The position numbers and the translations under genes were made by a program. 34,189 nucleotides of DNA, taken from the NCBI GenBank assembly GCA_011191875.1, contig DUFC01000012.1, positions 1 through 34,189 of the forward strand, in the 5' to 3' direction. This DNA is from Dehalococcoidia bacterium. GTDB taxonomy: Bacteria > Chloroflexota > Dehalococcoidia > Dehalococcoidales > W498. Each line of letters starts with the position of its first letter. Position 1 is the first letter of the stretch. This document shows positions 7,744 through 16,747 of this stretch, piece after piece. The notes beneath the pieces are model-generated. The model was given only the letters and a program-made list of their open reading frames with translations. It was not told the origin of the DNA and did no database searches.

Positions 7744-9129
7744 ATGAGCCATATTCGTGGTCGTTTTCACAAGAGTGTTGATAAAATGGTAACAGAATAT
7801 ACTGCCTCTATTCCATTTGATTGGCGTTTATATCGCTATGATATAGCCGGGTCAATTGCCCACGCCAGGATGCTGGCAAAGCAGGGTATTGTTTCACAGG
7901 AAGAAGCTGAAACTATTACTAACGGACTAGCGGTTATTAGACAGGAAATAGAGCAGGGTCAATTTCAGTTTAAAACTGAATTAGAAGACATCCATATGAA
8001 TATTGAAGCCCGGTTGCTGGAGAAGGTAGGTGAGGTAGGTGGCAAGCTCCATACGGCTCGTTCCAGAAATGACCAGGTGGCTCTGGATTTGCGCCTCTTT
8101 GCTAAGGAAGCAATCTCTGACACCTTGATAAAGCTGAGGGAATTTCAGCAGGCTTTAATTAGCCTGGCTGAAGCTAATAAAAGTGTGGTTATGCCGGGAT
8201 ATACCCATTTGCAACCAGCACAACCGGTGTTGCTGGCCCATCACATTTTAGCCTATTTTGAGATGTTTCAGAGGGATGTTGCCCGATTCAGCGACTGCTT
8301 CAAGAGAGCTGATGTCATGCCTTCAGGCAGCGGAGCTATAGCTGGTGTAGCCTACCATATTGACCGGGAATTCTTAGCTCATGAATTAAGTTTTAGCGAG
8401 ATAAGCCAAAATAGCATTGATGCTGTCTCTGACAGAGATTTTGTGGTGGAGTATGAAGCAGCCGCTAGCCTGTGTATGATGCACCTCTCCCGACTGGCTG
8501 AGGAAATTATCCTGTGGTCCTCAGCCGAGTTTGATTTTATTGAGATTGATGAGGCATATGCCACAGGCAGCAGCATTATGCCCCAGAAGAAGAATCCTGA
8601 TGTCGCCGAGCTGGTTCGTGGTAAGACAGGGCGGGTCTATGGCAAGCTTATGGCTCTGCTGACGACTATGAAAGGTCTACCCTTGTCCTATAATAGAGAT
8701 ATGCAGGAAGATAAGGAGGGTTTCTTTGATACCATAGACACATTGCTATCTACCCTAGAAGTGTTTGCTGGTATGGTTGAAACACTTAAAGTTAAAGCTG
8801 AAAATACAGGGCAGGCGGTTAAGCGAGGCTACATTCTAGCCACTGACCTGGCTGACTATTTAGTCAGAAAGGGAGAAGCATTCCGCACCGCTCATGATAT
8901 AGTAGCTAGGTTAGTGAGTTACGCTATGGAGAAGGTCAAATCATTTAGTGAGCTTAGCCTTACTGAGTATAAGGATTATTCTCCCTTATTTGAAGAGGAT
9001 GTTTACTCAATAACAATAGAATCATCTATTGCAGACAGGGATATCATTGGTGGCACCGCCCCGAGGCAGGTAGAGCAGGCGTTAGCCACTGCCAAGGAAA
9101 TAATCGGAGATTCTAAAAGTGGGAAGTAG
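7744..9129 (+). CDS. argH: argininosuccinate lyase ArgH
   Basis: ArgH splits argininosuccinate into arginine and fumarate, the last step of the pathway. It is a 461-residue fumarase/aspartase-superfamily enzyme. The superfamily signature 'GSSIMPQKKNP' is at 275-285, with the flexible-loop catalytic serine; the catalytic His lies in 'PGYTHLQPAQP' (H155); 'HTARSRNDQV' at about 103-112 binds substrate. The ATG at 7744 directly follows the argG stop, and the 3' end overlaps the GTG start of rpe by 11 bases. Nothing looks unusual. Confidence 0.97.
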   Translation: MSHIRGRFHKSVDKMVTEYTASIPFDWRLYRYDIAGSIAHARMLAKQGIVSQEEAETITNGLAVIRQEIEQGQFQFKTELEDIHMNIEARLLEKVGEVGGKLHTARSRNDQVALDLRLFAKEAISDTLIKLREFQQALISLAEANKSVVMPGYTHLQPAQPVLLAHHILAYFEMFQRDVARFSDCFKRADVMPSGSGAIAGVAYHIDREFLAHELSFSEISQNSIDAVSDRDFVVEYEAAASLCMMHLSRLAEEIILWSSAEFDFIEIDEAYATGSSIMPQKKNPDVAELVRGKTGRVYGKLMALLTTMKGLPLSYNRDMQEDKEGFFDTIDTLLSTLEVFAGMVETLKVKAENTGQAVKRGYILATDLADYLVRKGEAFRTAHDIVARLVSYAMEKVKSFSELSLTEYKDYSPLFEEDVYSITIESSIADRDIIGGTAPRQVEQALATAKEIIGDSKSGK

Positions 9130-9787
9130 CTATAAGGTTAAGCTTGCCCCGTCAATTCTCTCCGCTGATTTCAGCTGTCTTGGTGAGCAGGTAGCTGAGA
9201 CAACTAAGGCTGGCGCTGACTACATTCACATAGATGTTATGGATGGGCGTTTTGTGCCTCAAATAACCATCGGTGCTCCGGTAGTAGCCGCTATTCGTCC
9301 TTGGACTAACTTGCCTCTGGATGTCCACCTTATGATTGAGGCGCCAGAATCTCAAATTAGTCAGTTTATTGATGCCGGAGCCGACATTATCACCGTTCAT
9401 ATAGAAGCCTGTCCTCATATTCACCGAGCGGTGCAGACAATTAGGGAAGCTAGAGTTAAGGCAGGAGTTGCCATCAACCCGGACACATCAATAGATACGG
9501 TTATGGATGTTCTTCCTTCCCTTGATTTAGTCCTGCTTTTAACGGTTAATCCTGGTTTTGGCGGGCAGACCTTTATTGAGGCTGTGCTGGATAAGGTAGC
9601 CCAATTGCGCGCTGAGTTAGATAGAAAGAATTTAAATACCGAGCTAGAAGTGGATGGTGGCATTAATGCTGAAGTTGCCCCCAGGGTAGTAAGAGCCGGA
9701 GCCAGGGTATTAGCAGCCGGATCAGCCGTGTTTAATTCAGAACAAACTATAAGCGAAGCCCTAGGAAAGATACGGGCTAGCTTGTAA
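9119..9787 (+). CDS. rpe: ribulose-phosphate 3-epimerase Rpe
   Basis: Rpe interconverts ribulose 5-phosphate and xylulose 5-phosphate in the pentose phosphate pathway. The 222-residue TIM barrel has the expected metal and substrate positions: 'APSILSADFS' at the start, 'HIDVMDGRFVPQ' near 37-48, 'VHLMIE' near 70, the phosphate-gripping 'VNPGFGGQ' near 142-149 and 'EVDGGIN' near 178-184. GTG at 9119 is the start and overlaps the end of argH by 11 bases, so expression may be coupled to the arginine genes. Its 3' end overlaps that of rpmB, which is read from the other strand, by 11 bases. Confidence 0.96.
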   Translation: MGSSYKVKLAPSILSADFSCLGEQVAETTKAGADYIHIDVMDGRFVPQITIGAPVVAAIRPWTNLPLDVHLMIEAPESQISQFIDAGADIITVHIEACPHIHRAVQTIREARVKAGVAINPDTSIDTVMDVLPSLDLVLLLTVNPGFGGQTFIEAVLDKVAQLRAELDRKNLNTELEVDGGINAEVAPRVVRAGARVLAAGSAVFNSEQTISEALGKIRASL

Positions 9788-9974
9788 TTAGCTTTTTAGC
9801 AACTTTATGCTGATTGCGTAGGCATCTAGTGCATAAGTTAAGCCGTTTTGATTGACCATCTATGGTAATGGTAACCGGATGAATATTAGGCAACCAACGA
9901 CGATTGGTATGGCGTTTAGAGTGACTAACATTATGACCAAATTGAGGTGACTTCCCACATAAATCACACTTCAA
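9777..9974 (-). CDS. rpmB: 50S ribosomal protein L28 (zinc-binding type)
   Basis: L28 is a small rRNA-binding protein of the large ribosomal subunit. I place the start at TTG, bases 9974-9972, giving 65 residues that begin 'MKCDLCGKSPQFGHNVSHS'. A strong ribosome binding site (AAAGGAG) lies 8 bases upstream, and the longer frame from 9998 would run through it. Two Cys pairs, 'CDLC' and 'CTRC', mark the zinc-binding form of L28. 'SHSKRHTNRRWLPN' is the family's RNA-binding core. It is read against its neighbours. Its upstream region is shared with the promoter of fakA, and the start regions of the two genes are under 100 bases apart. Confidence 0.93.
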   Translation of the reverse strand: MKCDLCGKSPQFGHNVSHSKRHTNRRWLPNIHPVTITIDGQSKRLNLCTRCLRNQHKVAKKLITS

Positions 9975-9987
9975 TATTTCTTCTCCT

Positions 9988-10016
9988 TTGACTATCAAGT
10001 AGCTTTATTATAAAAT
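9988..10016 (+). promoter_or_regulatory. promoter for the fakA-fakB genes
   Basis: TTGACT (9988-9993), a 17-base spacer and TAAAAT (10011-10016) make a near-consensus sigma-70-type promoter. It would start transcription near 10023, before fakA. On the opposite strand TATAAT (10012-10007) overlaps the same -10 region and may serve rpmB, so the two start sites would compete. Confidence 0.6.
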
Positions 10017-10066
10017 ACCATTCAATATTAGCATAGATAAACCTGTTTGGCAAGGAAGGGATTAGA

Positions 10067-11701
10067 ATGAAACAAGTTGAATCAATCACCGGTCAAGAGC
10101 TGAGGGAGATGTTTGCCACAGCTACTGCCTGGTTGGAGAAGAGTGTACCAGATATTGATGCCCTGAATGTATTCCCTGTACCTGATGGTGATTGCGGGAC
10201 TAATATGCTGCTTACCATGCGTTCGTCTGTTGATGAGGCATATCGGGCTCCTGACTATGGCGCTTCCACTGTGGCTCAAGCCATGGCTAAAGGTGCGTTG
10301 ATGGGAGCTCGGGGTAATAGCGGGGTAATCCTATCACAGATTTGGCGTGGACTAGCACAGGGTTTGGCGGAGAAGGAATCGCTTATCGGCAGTGACTTGG
10401 CTGATGCCTTACTGCAGGCATCCACCATGGCTTATAAGGCACTAAGTAACCCCATGGAGGGAACTATTCTTACTGTGGTTAGAGAAGCGGCATCGGCTGC
10501 TGAGGCACAAGCTTCAAGCGGCAACGATGACCTGATATCAGTTATGGAGGCTACAGTTAGTGCCGCTAATGAGTCCGTAGCTAATACCCCTAGCCTTCTG
10601 CCGGTATTAAGAGAAGCTGGAGTGGTGGATGCTGGTGGGCAAGGTCTATATACCATTCTGGAGGGAGCACTCCGGTATCTCAGGGGCGAGGTAGAACTGA
10701 TGCAATTCCGCAAACCCCAGATGATTGCTAGTAATATACCTCTGGTTACTAGGTTGCCACAAATGGTGACAGTAGAGGAGGTGCCCTACGGATATTGCAC
10801 TGAGTTTCTACTTAAGGGACAGAAGCTTAAACCAGATAAAATGAAAATACGACTGGAGAATAAGGGTCAGTGTCTGATTGTAGTTGGTGATAAATCTGCG
10901 GTTAGGGTTCATATTCATACCCTAGACCCAGGTAGTATTATCCGCTATGCTACCTCGTTAGGTACTGTACATCAGGTATCAATTCGGAATATGGACGAAC
11001 AGCACGAGGACTTCTTAAAGATACAGAGAGAAAGGATGCCAGCGGTTGATATAGCTGTAGTTGCTGTTGTATTAGGTGATGGGCTCAGTGATATATTTAC
11101 TAGCCTGGGGGTGGCAGCTATTGTCCCTGGCGGACAGACAATGAACCCCAGTACCAAGGACTTGGTGCAGGCTGTAGAGTTAGTAGTTTCAGACAAGGTT
11201 ATCATTCTGCCTAATAATAAAAATGTAGTGCTTACCGCTGAGCATGTTCAGTCTCTAACTACAAAATCTATTAAAGTAGTACCTACAGAAACAATTCCCC
11301 AAGGAGTGGCTGCTCTTTTAGCCTTTGACTATGAGGCTGACCTGGAAACAAACACCCAGCTTATGACAGAGGCAAAATCAGCAATAAAGTCTATTGAAAT
11401 TACCCGAGCTGTGCGCTCAACACAGCTAAATGGTCTATCCATAAAGAAGAAACAGGCTATTGGTCTTCTGGATGGAGATTTACTAGTGGCAGGTAATAAT
11501 ACTGCTGACGTCCTCAATAAGATGCTGAATAAGCTAGATTTAAAGAGATCTGAAATAATTACCATTTACTATGGAGCGGATACTGAGCTAGTTGAGGCAG
11601 AGCAAGTTAGCGCCAGTATTCGTGAGCAGCACCCCCAACTTCAGGTTGATGTAGTTCGAGGAGGTCAACCTCACTACAACTACATTGTCTCCATAGAATA
11701 A
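10067..11701 (+). CDS. fakA: fatty acid kinase catalytic subunit FakA (DAK2/DegV-partner, YloV family)
   Basis: FakA phosphorylates fatty acids held by a FakB (DegV) protein, giving acyl phosphate for phospholipid synthesis. The N-terminal 200 residues are a DhaL/DAK2 nucleotide-binding domain: 'NVFPVPDGDCGTNM' near 35-48 carries the metal-binding aspartates, and 'GARGNSGVILSQ' lies near 83-94. The usual 'DGDTGTNM' has Cys in place of Thr here. 'AGVVDAGGQGL' near 185 closes the domain; the rest is the family's middle and C-terminal domain. At 544 residues it is full length. AAGGAAGGG sits 6 bases before the ATG. Two fakB-type genes follow at 18 and 3 bases, which supports the role strongly; dihydroxyacetone kinase is less likely because there is no DhaK. 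Confidence 0.9.
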   Translation: MKQVESITGQELREMFATATAWLEKSVPDIDALNVFPVPDGDCGTNMLLTMRSSVDEAYRAPDYGASTVAQAMAKGALMGARGNSGVILSQIWRGLAQGLAEKESLIGSDLADALLQASTMAYKALSNPMEGTILTVVREAASAAEAQASSGNDDLISVMEATVSAANESVANTPSLLPVLREAGVVDAGGQGLYTILEGALRYLRGEVELMQFRKPQMIASNIPLVTRLPQMVTVEEVPYGYCTEFLLKGQKLKPDKMKIRLENKGQCLIVVGDKSAVRVHIHTLDPGSIIRYATSLGTVHQVSIRNMDEQHEDFLKIQRERMPAVDIAVVAVVLGDGLSDIFTSLGVAAIVPGGQTMNPSTKDLVQAVELVVSDKVIILPNNKNVVLTAEHVQSLTTKSIKVVPTETIPQGVAALLAFDYEADLETNTQLMTEAKSAIKSIEITRAVRSTQLNGLSIKKKQAIGLLDGDLLVAGNNTADVLNKMLNKLDLKRSEIITIYYGADTELVEAEQVSASIREQHPQLQVDVVRGGQPHYNYIVSIE

Positions 11702-11719
11702 AAAGGAGGAATATTTATT

Positions 11720-12565
11720 ATGACAGTCAAGATTGTAACTGATAGCCTATCTGATATTACCAGTGACGTAGCCGAAGGGTTAGGAATTACCGTTGTGCCG
11801 CTAACCGTAACTTTTGGTCAGGAATCCTTTCTTGACCGCATTACTATGAACACAGATGAATTCTATTATAGGTTAACTCATGATGCTACCTGGCCGACTA
11901 CAACACAGCCCCCTCCTGGCACTTTCGTTGATGTCTATAATAAGCTGGCTAAAGAAACTGACGAAATTCTAGTTATTACTCTGTCCAACAAGCTTAGTGG
12001 CACCTATCAGTCGGCTCTAAGCGCCAAGAGCATGGTGGAGACAGGGTGCCGTATTGAAGTGATTGACTCGCTGACGGTGGCGATGGGTCTGGGGCTAATA
12101 GTCATTGCTGTGGCTAAAGCAGCCCAAGCTGGAGCAAACCTGAACGAGCTTACTGATTTGGTGCATGGGGCTATACCTCGGTCGCACCTTATTGCATTTT
12201 TTGACACCCTTAAATACCTAGCCAAAGGGGGGCGTATCGGTAAGGCAAAGGGGCTGCTAGGCGCAATGGTATCCATAAAGCCAATACTTACCGTGAAGGA
12301 TGGCGAGATGTCAGAAAAAACAAAGTTGCGGTCTCGCTCAGCGGGTATGGATTATCTATACAATTTTGTAGCAGGCTTTACCCATATTGAGGAGTTGGCA
12401 GTTGAGCATGCTACTACCCCTGAGGATGCCGAAGAGCTAATTGAGCGACTCAGCTCGTTATTCCCCAAGGAGCGTATCCACAAGTCGACAATCAGCCCAG
12501 TGGTGGGAACATATGCCGGACCTGGTGCCATGGCGGTAACCGTTCTGGAGGCAGAAAGCAATTAG
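11720..12565 (+). CDS. DegV family fatty-acid-binding protein, FakB type (first copy)
   Basis: DegV/FakB proteins bind a single fatty acid and present its carboxylate to FakA. The 281-residue protein starts 'MTVKIVTDSLSDI' with the family's TDS motif, has 'TTQPPPGTF' near 61-69 and 'LSNKLSGTYQSA' near 91-102 for carboxylate binding, and 'GGRIGKAKGLLG' near 170-181. AAAGGAGG lies just upstream of the ATG at 11720. It sits between fakA and a second degV gene and looks like the result of tandem duplication followed by divergence. Chain-length preference cannot be read from sequence. Confidence 0.9.
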   Translation: MTVKIVTDSLSDITSDVAEGLGITVVPLTVTFGQESFLDRITMNTDEFYYRLTHDATWPTTTQPPPGTFVDVYNKLAKETDEILVITLSNKLSGTYQSALSAKSMVETGCRIEVIDSLTVAMGLGLIVIAVAKAAQAGANLNELTDLVHGAIPRSHLIAFFDTLKYLAKGGRIGKAKGLLGAMVSIKPILTVKDGEMSEKTKLRSRSAGMDYLYNFVAGFTHIEELAVEHATTPEDAEELIERLSSLFPKERIHKSTISPVVGTYAGPGAMAVTVLEAESN

Positions 12566-12568
12566 TTA

Positions 12569-13516
12569 ATGACGGTAAAGATTGTCACTGATAGCACATC
12601 CGACCTTCCCGCCCAAATAGTTCAGGAGCTTGGGATTACAGTGGTACCGGTCTATCTTCGCTTTGGAGAAATGGTCTACCGGGACGGGGTGGATATAAGT
12701 GAGGACGAATTTTATCGGAAGCTGGTGGAGAGTCCCATTCATCCCTCTACTTCCCAGCCCACACCTGCCGACTTTGCCGATGTCTATAGTAGGTTGTCAA
12801 AGGAAACCGATGAGATAGTCTCTATTCATCTCACCAGTAGCCAAAGTGGCACCTACAACTCAGCGTTGCAGGGAAGGGAACTAGCCCAGACAAGATGTCA
12901 TATTGAGGTAGTAGACTCACGTTCACTATCTATGGGCCTGGGAATGGTAGCCATGGGTGCTGCTAGGTTAGCCAAGTCTGGAGAAAGTTTGCCAGCGGTA
13001 ATGGAAGAGATTAGGCAGGCTATTCCCAATATACATCTGCTTGGTGTTTTTGATACACTTAAATACCTGCTTCTAGGAGGACGTATCGGTAAGGCTAAGG
13101 CATTATTGGGCAGTATACTCAATGTAAAGCCGCTGCTTACTATGCGAAATGGTGAGCTTTCACCGGTTGGTCTAGCCCGCACCCGTGCCAGAGGTGTAGA
13201 CCGTTTATTTGATTTTGCAAAGAACGCCTTTAATATTCAAGAATTAGCTATTGTCCATAGCACTACACCTGATGAAGCTGGTTCGCTAAGGGAGCGCATA
13301 GCTTCTATCTTTGATAAGGGGCAGATTCACCTAACTAGGCTAGGACCAGCTCTAGGGGTTCATGGTGGTCCCGGCACCTTGGTTTTAGCCTTGAGAGAAA
13401 AGATAAGTAATATAGGGCAGAACGCTGGTGAAGGTGAGCCCTCAAGGAAGAGAATTTCTTTACCTTATTTACACAGACCTAGATTGAGTTTTTCTTGCCT
13501 GCGGCTACTCGCCTAG
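12569..13516 (+). CDS. DegV family fatty-acid-binding protein, FakB type (second copy, extended tail)
   Basis: This is the second fatty-acid carrier for FakA, a clear paralogue of the preceding gene: 'MTVKIVTDSTSDLP', 'STSQPTPADF', 'TSSQSGTYNSAL' and 'GGRIGKAKALLG' occur in the same order. It begins 3 bases after the first copy. The DegV fold should end near residue 280 ('LALREK'), but the frame runs on for about 35 residues rich in Arg, Ser and Leu ('RKRISLPYLHRPRLSF'). This tail has no look of a conserved domain and may reflect a lost stop codon or a small frameshift. The gene ends 18 bases before the recG start. Confidence 0.88.
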   Translation: MTVKIVTDSTSDLPAQIVQELGITVVPVYLRFGEMVYRDGVDISEDEFYRKLVESPIHPSTSQPTPADFADVYSRLSKETDEIVSIHLTSSQSGTYNSALQGRELAQTRCHIEVVDSRSLSMGLGMVAMGAARLAKSGESLPAVMEEIRQAIPNIHLLGVFDTLKYLLLGGRIGKAKALLGSILNVKPLLTMRNGELSPVGLARTRARGVDRLFDFAKNAFNIQELAIVHSTTPDEAGSLRERIASIFDKGQIHLTRLGPALGVHGGPGTLVLALREKISNIGQNAGEGEPSRKRISLPYLHRPRLSFSCLRLLA

Positions 13517-13534
13517 ACGAATGGAGACGAAGCC

Positions 13535-15988
13535 GTGCCAATAAATGTTGAGCCTCTGCATAAGATTCTTGAATTAGAATGTAAAAGGGGTTATGTAGAT
13601 TCAGCAGTAATTGGTGGTTTGGATAGCTTCTTTCACAACTGGGCTGGTCAGGCTATAGAATCGATAACTAACCCTCAGCTCTTAAACCGTTTTCATGAAC
13701 TTCATCTTGCTAACCCTAATTATGCCTCCTTGACTAAGCAGCAGCGTAAAGAATGGGTAAATAATGTGCTTAACTTTGTAGCTGAGGCAGAGCCCAAGGA
13801 AGAGGAAATAGTTAAAGCAAAGCCAATACCGCTGGTTAGTAAGCTTTCTTCTAGACCAAAACGACCCGGTGTAGTAGCTAAACAATCCATTGATTCAGCC
13901 ATTACTACTATTAGGGGCATTAGCTCAAGCCTGGCTACCAAGTTTAACCGGTTGGGGGTAAAGACAGTCCGAGACTTGCTCTATTTCTTCCCGCATCGTC
14001 ACCTTGACTACAGCCATAGGAGTTCTATCTCTGAGCTTGTTGAGGGAGAGGAGCCGACTATTATTGTAAATGTGTGGCAGGCTAAGGAGATTATACTGGG
14101 TGGCAGGCGTAGCACTGAGGCTATTGTTGGCGATGAAACCGGCAATATCAGGGTAGTATGGTTTAATCAACCCTACTTGGCTAGGAAGCTAGTTACTAAT
14201 ACTAAGATTGTTCTTAGTGGTAAGGTGAGACTGTTTAACGGACGACATGTGTTTGAATCCCCGGAGTGGGAGGTTGTTGAAGATAAAGAGTTAATTCACA
14301 CCGGGCGCCTGGTTCCCATCTACCCTCTCACTCAGGGATTGCACTCCCGCCAAGTTAGAAAATTGATGAAAGGGGTTATAGACCAGTGGGCGTGGCAGGT
14401 GGAAGATTATTTGCCACAAGAGTTGAAAGAGCGGTGTAACCTTCTGGAGCTATCTGAGGCAATAAATCAGGCTCACTTCCCAGAAAATGAAGTACTGAAG
14501 GACAAGGCAAGGGTTCGCTTGGCTTTTAATGAGCTATTTCTCCTACAGTTAGGTGTGCTGAACAAGAAACGCGACTGGCAGGAGGACCAGCCAGGTAGCC
14601 CTTTTAGTACCGAGACACCAGTGCTAGATGCTTTTATAAGTTCTTTGCCCTTTGAACTAACTGCGGCTCAACACAGAGTTCTCAAAGAGCTACTGGCTGA
14701 TTTAGAGAAACCAATACCGATGTCCCGGTTATTACAGGGTGAGGTAGGTAGTGGCAAGACGGTAGTAGCTACGGCAGCTCTGCTAGTGGCTGCTGCCAAT
14801 AACTATCAGGGAGCATTTATGGCGCCTACTGAAATTCTGGCTGAGCAGCATCATTCGGCTATTTGCGAGCTTCTATCTAGAGTAGGACATCAAGAGGAAG
14901 GGAAAGATTACCTCTGTAGCTATTCCGGTCTGGTATCACATCCTCTTACTGTGGCACTACTTATTGGTGACATTAACCAGGTTAAGAAACAGAAGCTCCA
15001 GCAGGATATTGTAAATGGAGATATAGATATCGTTATTGGAACCCACGCTCTTATTCAAAAGGGAGTGGAGTTCTGCCGATTAGGGTTCGCCGTAGTAGAT
15101 GAGCAGCACCGATTTGGAGTTACCCAGCGCTCAGCACTACGGCAAAAAGGATTTAGTCCTCATGTGTTGGTAATGACGGCTACACCTATCCCACGAACTC
15201 TAGCCCTGACCTTATATGGCGACCTTGACCTGTCGGTTATAGACCAGCTTCCTCCGGGGAGACAGGAAATAAAGACCAAGTGGCTTAAACCAGGGCAAAG
15301 GGATAGCGCCTATGCTTTTATCCGCCGTCAGGTAGCTAGCGGTAGCCAAGCATTTATTATCTGCCCACTTATTGAAGAGTCAGAGACAATTCAGGCTAAG
15401 GCGGCAATAGCTGAATATGAACGCTTATCTGATGACGTCTTCTATGACTTACGACTGGGCTTGCTTCATGGGCGTATGCCGGCTAGTGAGAAAGATAAGA
15501 TAATGCGTTGTTTTCGCTCTGGCGAGCTGGATATTCTGATTTCAACTCCGGTGGTAGAAGTAGGCATAGATGTACCTAATGCTACGGTGATGCTGATAGA
15601 AAGTGCTGACCGTTTTGGTCTTTCGCAGTTACACCAGTTTCGTGGCCGGGTGGGACGTGGACAGGAGCAAAGCTACTGCATACTGTTAGCCGAAAACCCT
15701 TCAGAGGTCAGTAGAGAGAGACTTGACATAATAGAGAAGATTCAAGATGGCTTCAAACTGGCTGGAGAGGACTTGAGTCGGCGGGGTCCGGGAGAGTTCT
15801 TTGGCACCAGGCAGAGTGGTTTACCTGAACTTCGCATGGCTAGGCTTACCGATGTGGCACTACTAGAGCTAGCCCGAAGTGAGGCAATAAAACTATTTCA
15901 GATAGACCCCGGCTTGGATAAGTCTGGGCATCATCCTCTAGCTAAGGAGCTAGCTCGAGTATGGCCGGAGGCTGGTGAATGGAGCTAG
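13535..15988 (+). CDS. recG: ATP-dependent DNA helicase RecG
   Basis: RecG remodels stalled replication forks and branched recombination intermediates. The 817-residue protein is longer than the 680-700 of typical RecG because about 130 residues precede the wedge domain. That extension is probably helical, with a charged linker at about 85-115. The wedge/OB domain starts near 'AITTIRGISSSLATKF'. Walker A 'GEVGSGKT' begins at residue 402, the DEAH-like 'DEQHRFG' at 522, 'MTATPIPRTL' near 548, and 'QFRGRVGRG' near 701, with the RecG-type C-terminal 'GPGEFFGTRQSGLPE' after it. The start is GTG at 13535 with GGAG about 8 bases upstream. Lengthened N-termini of this kind occur in RecG of several phyla, so it is not an anomaly in itself. 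Confidence 0.96.
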   Translation: MPINVEPLHKILELECKRGYVDSAVIGGLDSFFHNWAGQAIESITNPQLLNRFHELHLANPNYASLTKQQRKEWVNNVLNFVAEAEPKEEEIVKAKPIPLVSKLSSRPKRPGVVAKQSIDSAITTIRGISSSLATKFNRLGVKTVRDLLYFFPHRHLDYSHRSSISELVEGEEPTIIVNVWQAKEIILGGRRSTEAIVGDETGNIRVVWFNQPYLARKLVTNTKIVLSGKVRLFNGRHVFESPEWEVVEDKELIHTGRLVPIYPLTQGLHSRQVRKLMKGVIDQWAWQVEDYLPQELKERCNLLELSEAINQAHFPENEVLKDKARVRLAFNELFLLQLGVLNKKRDWQEDQPGSPFSTETPVLDAFISSLPFELTAAQHRVLKELLADLEKPIPMSRLLQGEVGSGKTVVATAALLVAAANNYQGAFMAPTEILAEQHHSAICELLSRVGHQEEGKDYLCSYSGLVSHPLTVALLIGDINQVKKQKLQQDIVNGDIDIVIGTHALIQKGVEFCRLGFAVVDEQHRFGVTQRSALRQKGFSPHVLVMTATPIPRTLALTLYGDLDLSVIDQLPPGRQEIKTKWLKPGQRDSAYAFIRRQVASGSQAFIICPLIEESETIQAKAAIAEYERLSDDVFYDLRLGLLHGRMPASEKDKIMRCFRSGELDILISTPVVEVGIDVPNATVMLIESADRFGLSQLHQFRGRVGRGQEQSYCILLAENPSEVSRERLDIIEKIQDGFKLAGEDLSRRGPGEFFGTRQSGLPELRMARLTDVALLELARSEAIKLFQIDPGLDKSGHHPLAKELARVWPEAGEWS

Positions 15989-16001
15989 GTATATAGGTAT
16001 A

Positions 16002-16559
16002 ATGGAAAAATTAGAAATTGTTCAAATCGTGATGGTATCCATATTCGCAGTAACATTGATAGTTGCAATTATTGGTACAGTCTTCAGCATAAAAGCGGCT
16101 AAAGCCGCAATAGAGACGGCTTCTAAAGAATCAAGACCTTGGGTTTTTCCAGTTAAAATTAACACATACTTGCACAGAGATATGATGACAATAAAGGTCG
16201 AAATAACGAATGGGGGAAAGATTCCCGCTTTTATGAAACTAACTCCTTGTATGAAGGTTGGATCTGAAACTAAAAAGCCAGAGGAAACTGAAACAAGTCT
16301 GTCAATTATAATGCCAAATCAAGTCGTTAAGACCTCTTTTGTAGTAAAAAATGCTTCGTACCAAGCTGTAATCAAAGGGGAAAAAGATTTAGCAATAGAT
16401 TTGGCAATTGAATATTCTGACAGAAAAGAGAAAATTGATAAGTATTTTTCTCATACTATTTGGGGGTTTGAACCAACTTTTATACCTACTAGTTGGGATC
16501 GGGTATCTCCAATTGAAATGGTAGCTATTTGGAGAATTAGCAGTGCAGATATGAAATGA
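16002..16559 (+). CDS. hypothetical single-pass membrane protein
   Basis: I do not recognise this 185-residue protein. Residues 5-33 form one hydrophobic helix ('VQIVMVSIFAVTLIVAIIG' lies inside it). A short 'AAKAAIETASKESRP' linker follows, then a 130-residue soluble part rich in beta-type sequence ('MTIKVEITNGGKIPAFM'), like an immunoglobulin-like or CARDB-style fold placed outside or at the membrane. I chose ATG at 16002; the frame opens earlier at GTG 15975, inside recG, but the hydrophobic segment follows the ATG directly. The ribosome binding site is weak. The DNA is visibly more AT-rich than recG and argS on either side, which suggests a later arrival. Function unknown. Confidence 0.65.
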   Translation: MEKLEIVQIVMVSIFAVTLIVAIIGTVFSIKAAKAAIETASKESRPWVFPVKINTYLHRDMMTIKVEITNGGKIPAFMKLTPCMKVGSETKKPEETETSLSIIMPNQVVKTSFVVKNASYQAVIKGEKDLAIDLAIEYSDRKEKIDKYFSHTIWGFEPTFIPTSWDRVSPIEMVAIWRISSADMK

Positions 16560-16710
16560 GAAATAACAGTTTTTACAACTTATATTAAAAGCTTAACTAC
16601 GGTTCACTTTTAACACCCACTAAGTTTACCAAGATAGAGACAATGAAAAAGGTTTGTTTTTTATCCCACAGACAGGTAAGGATGCAGGTTACCCTCTTCA
16701 ACCAGCATTG

Positions 16711-16719
16711 TGATATAAT
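16711..16719 (+). promoter_or_regulatory. extended -10 promoter for argS
   Basis: TGATATAAT is a perfect TGnTATAAT extended -10 box, 29 bases before the argS ATG. No good -35 box is visible, which extended -10 promoters tolerate. The 188 bases before argS hold no other gene. Confidence 0.55.
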
Positions 16720-16747
16720 CTGGGCATAAGGATAGCTTGGAGTAGTA

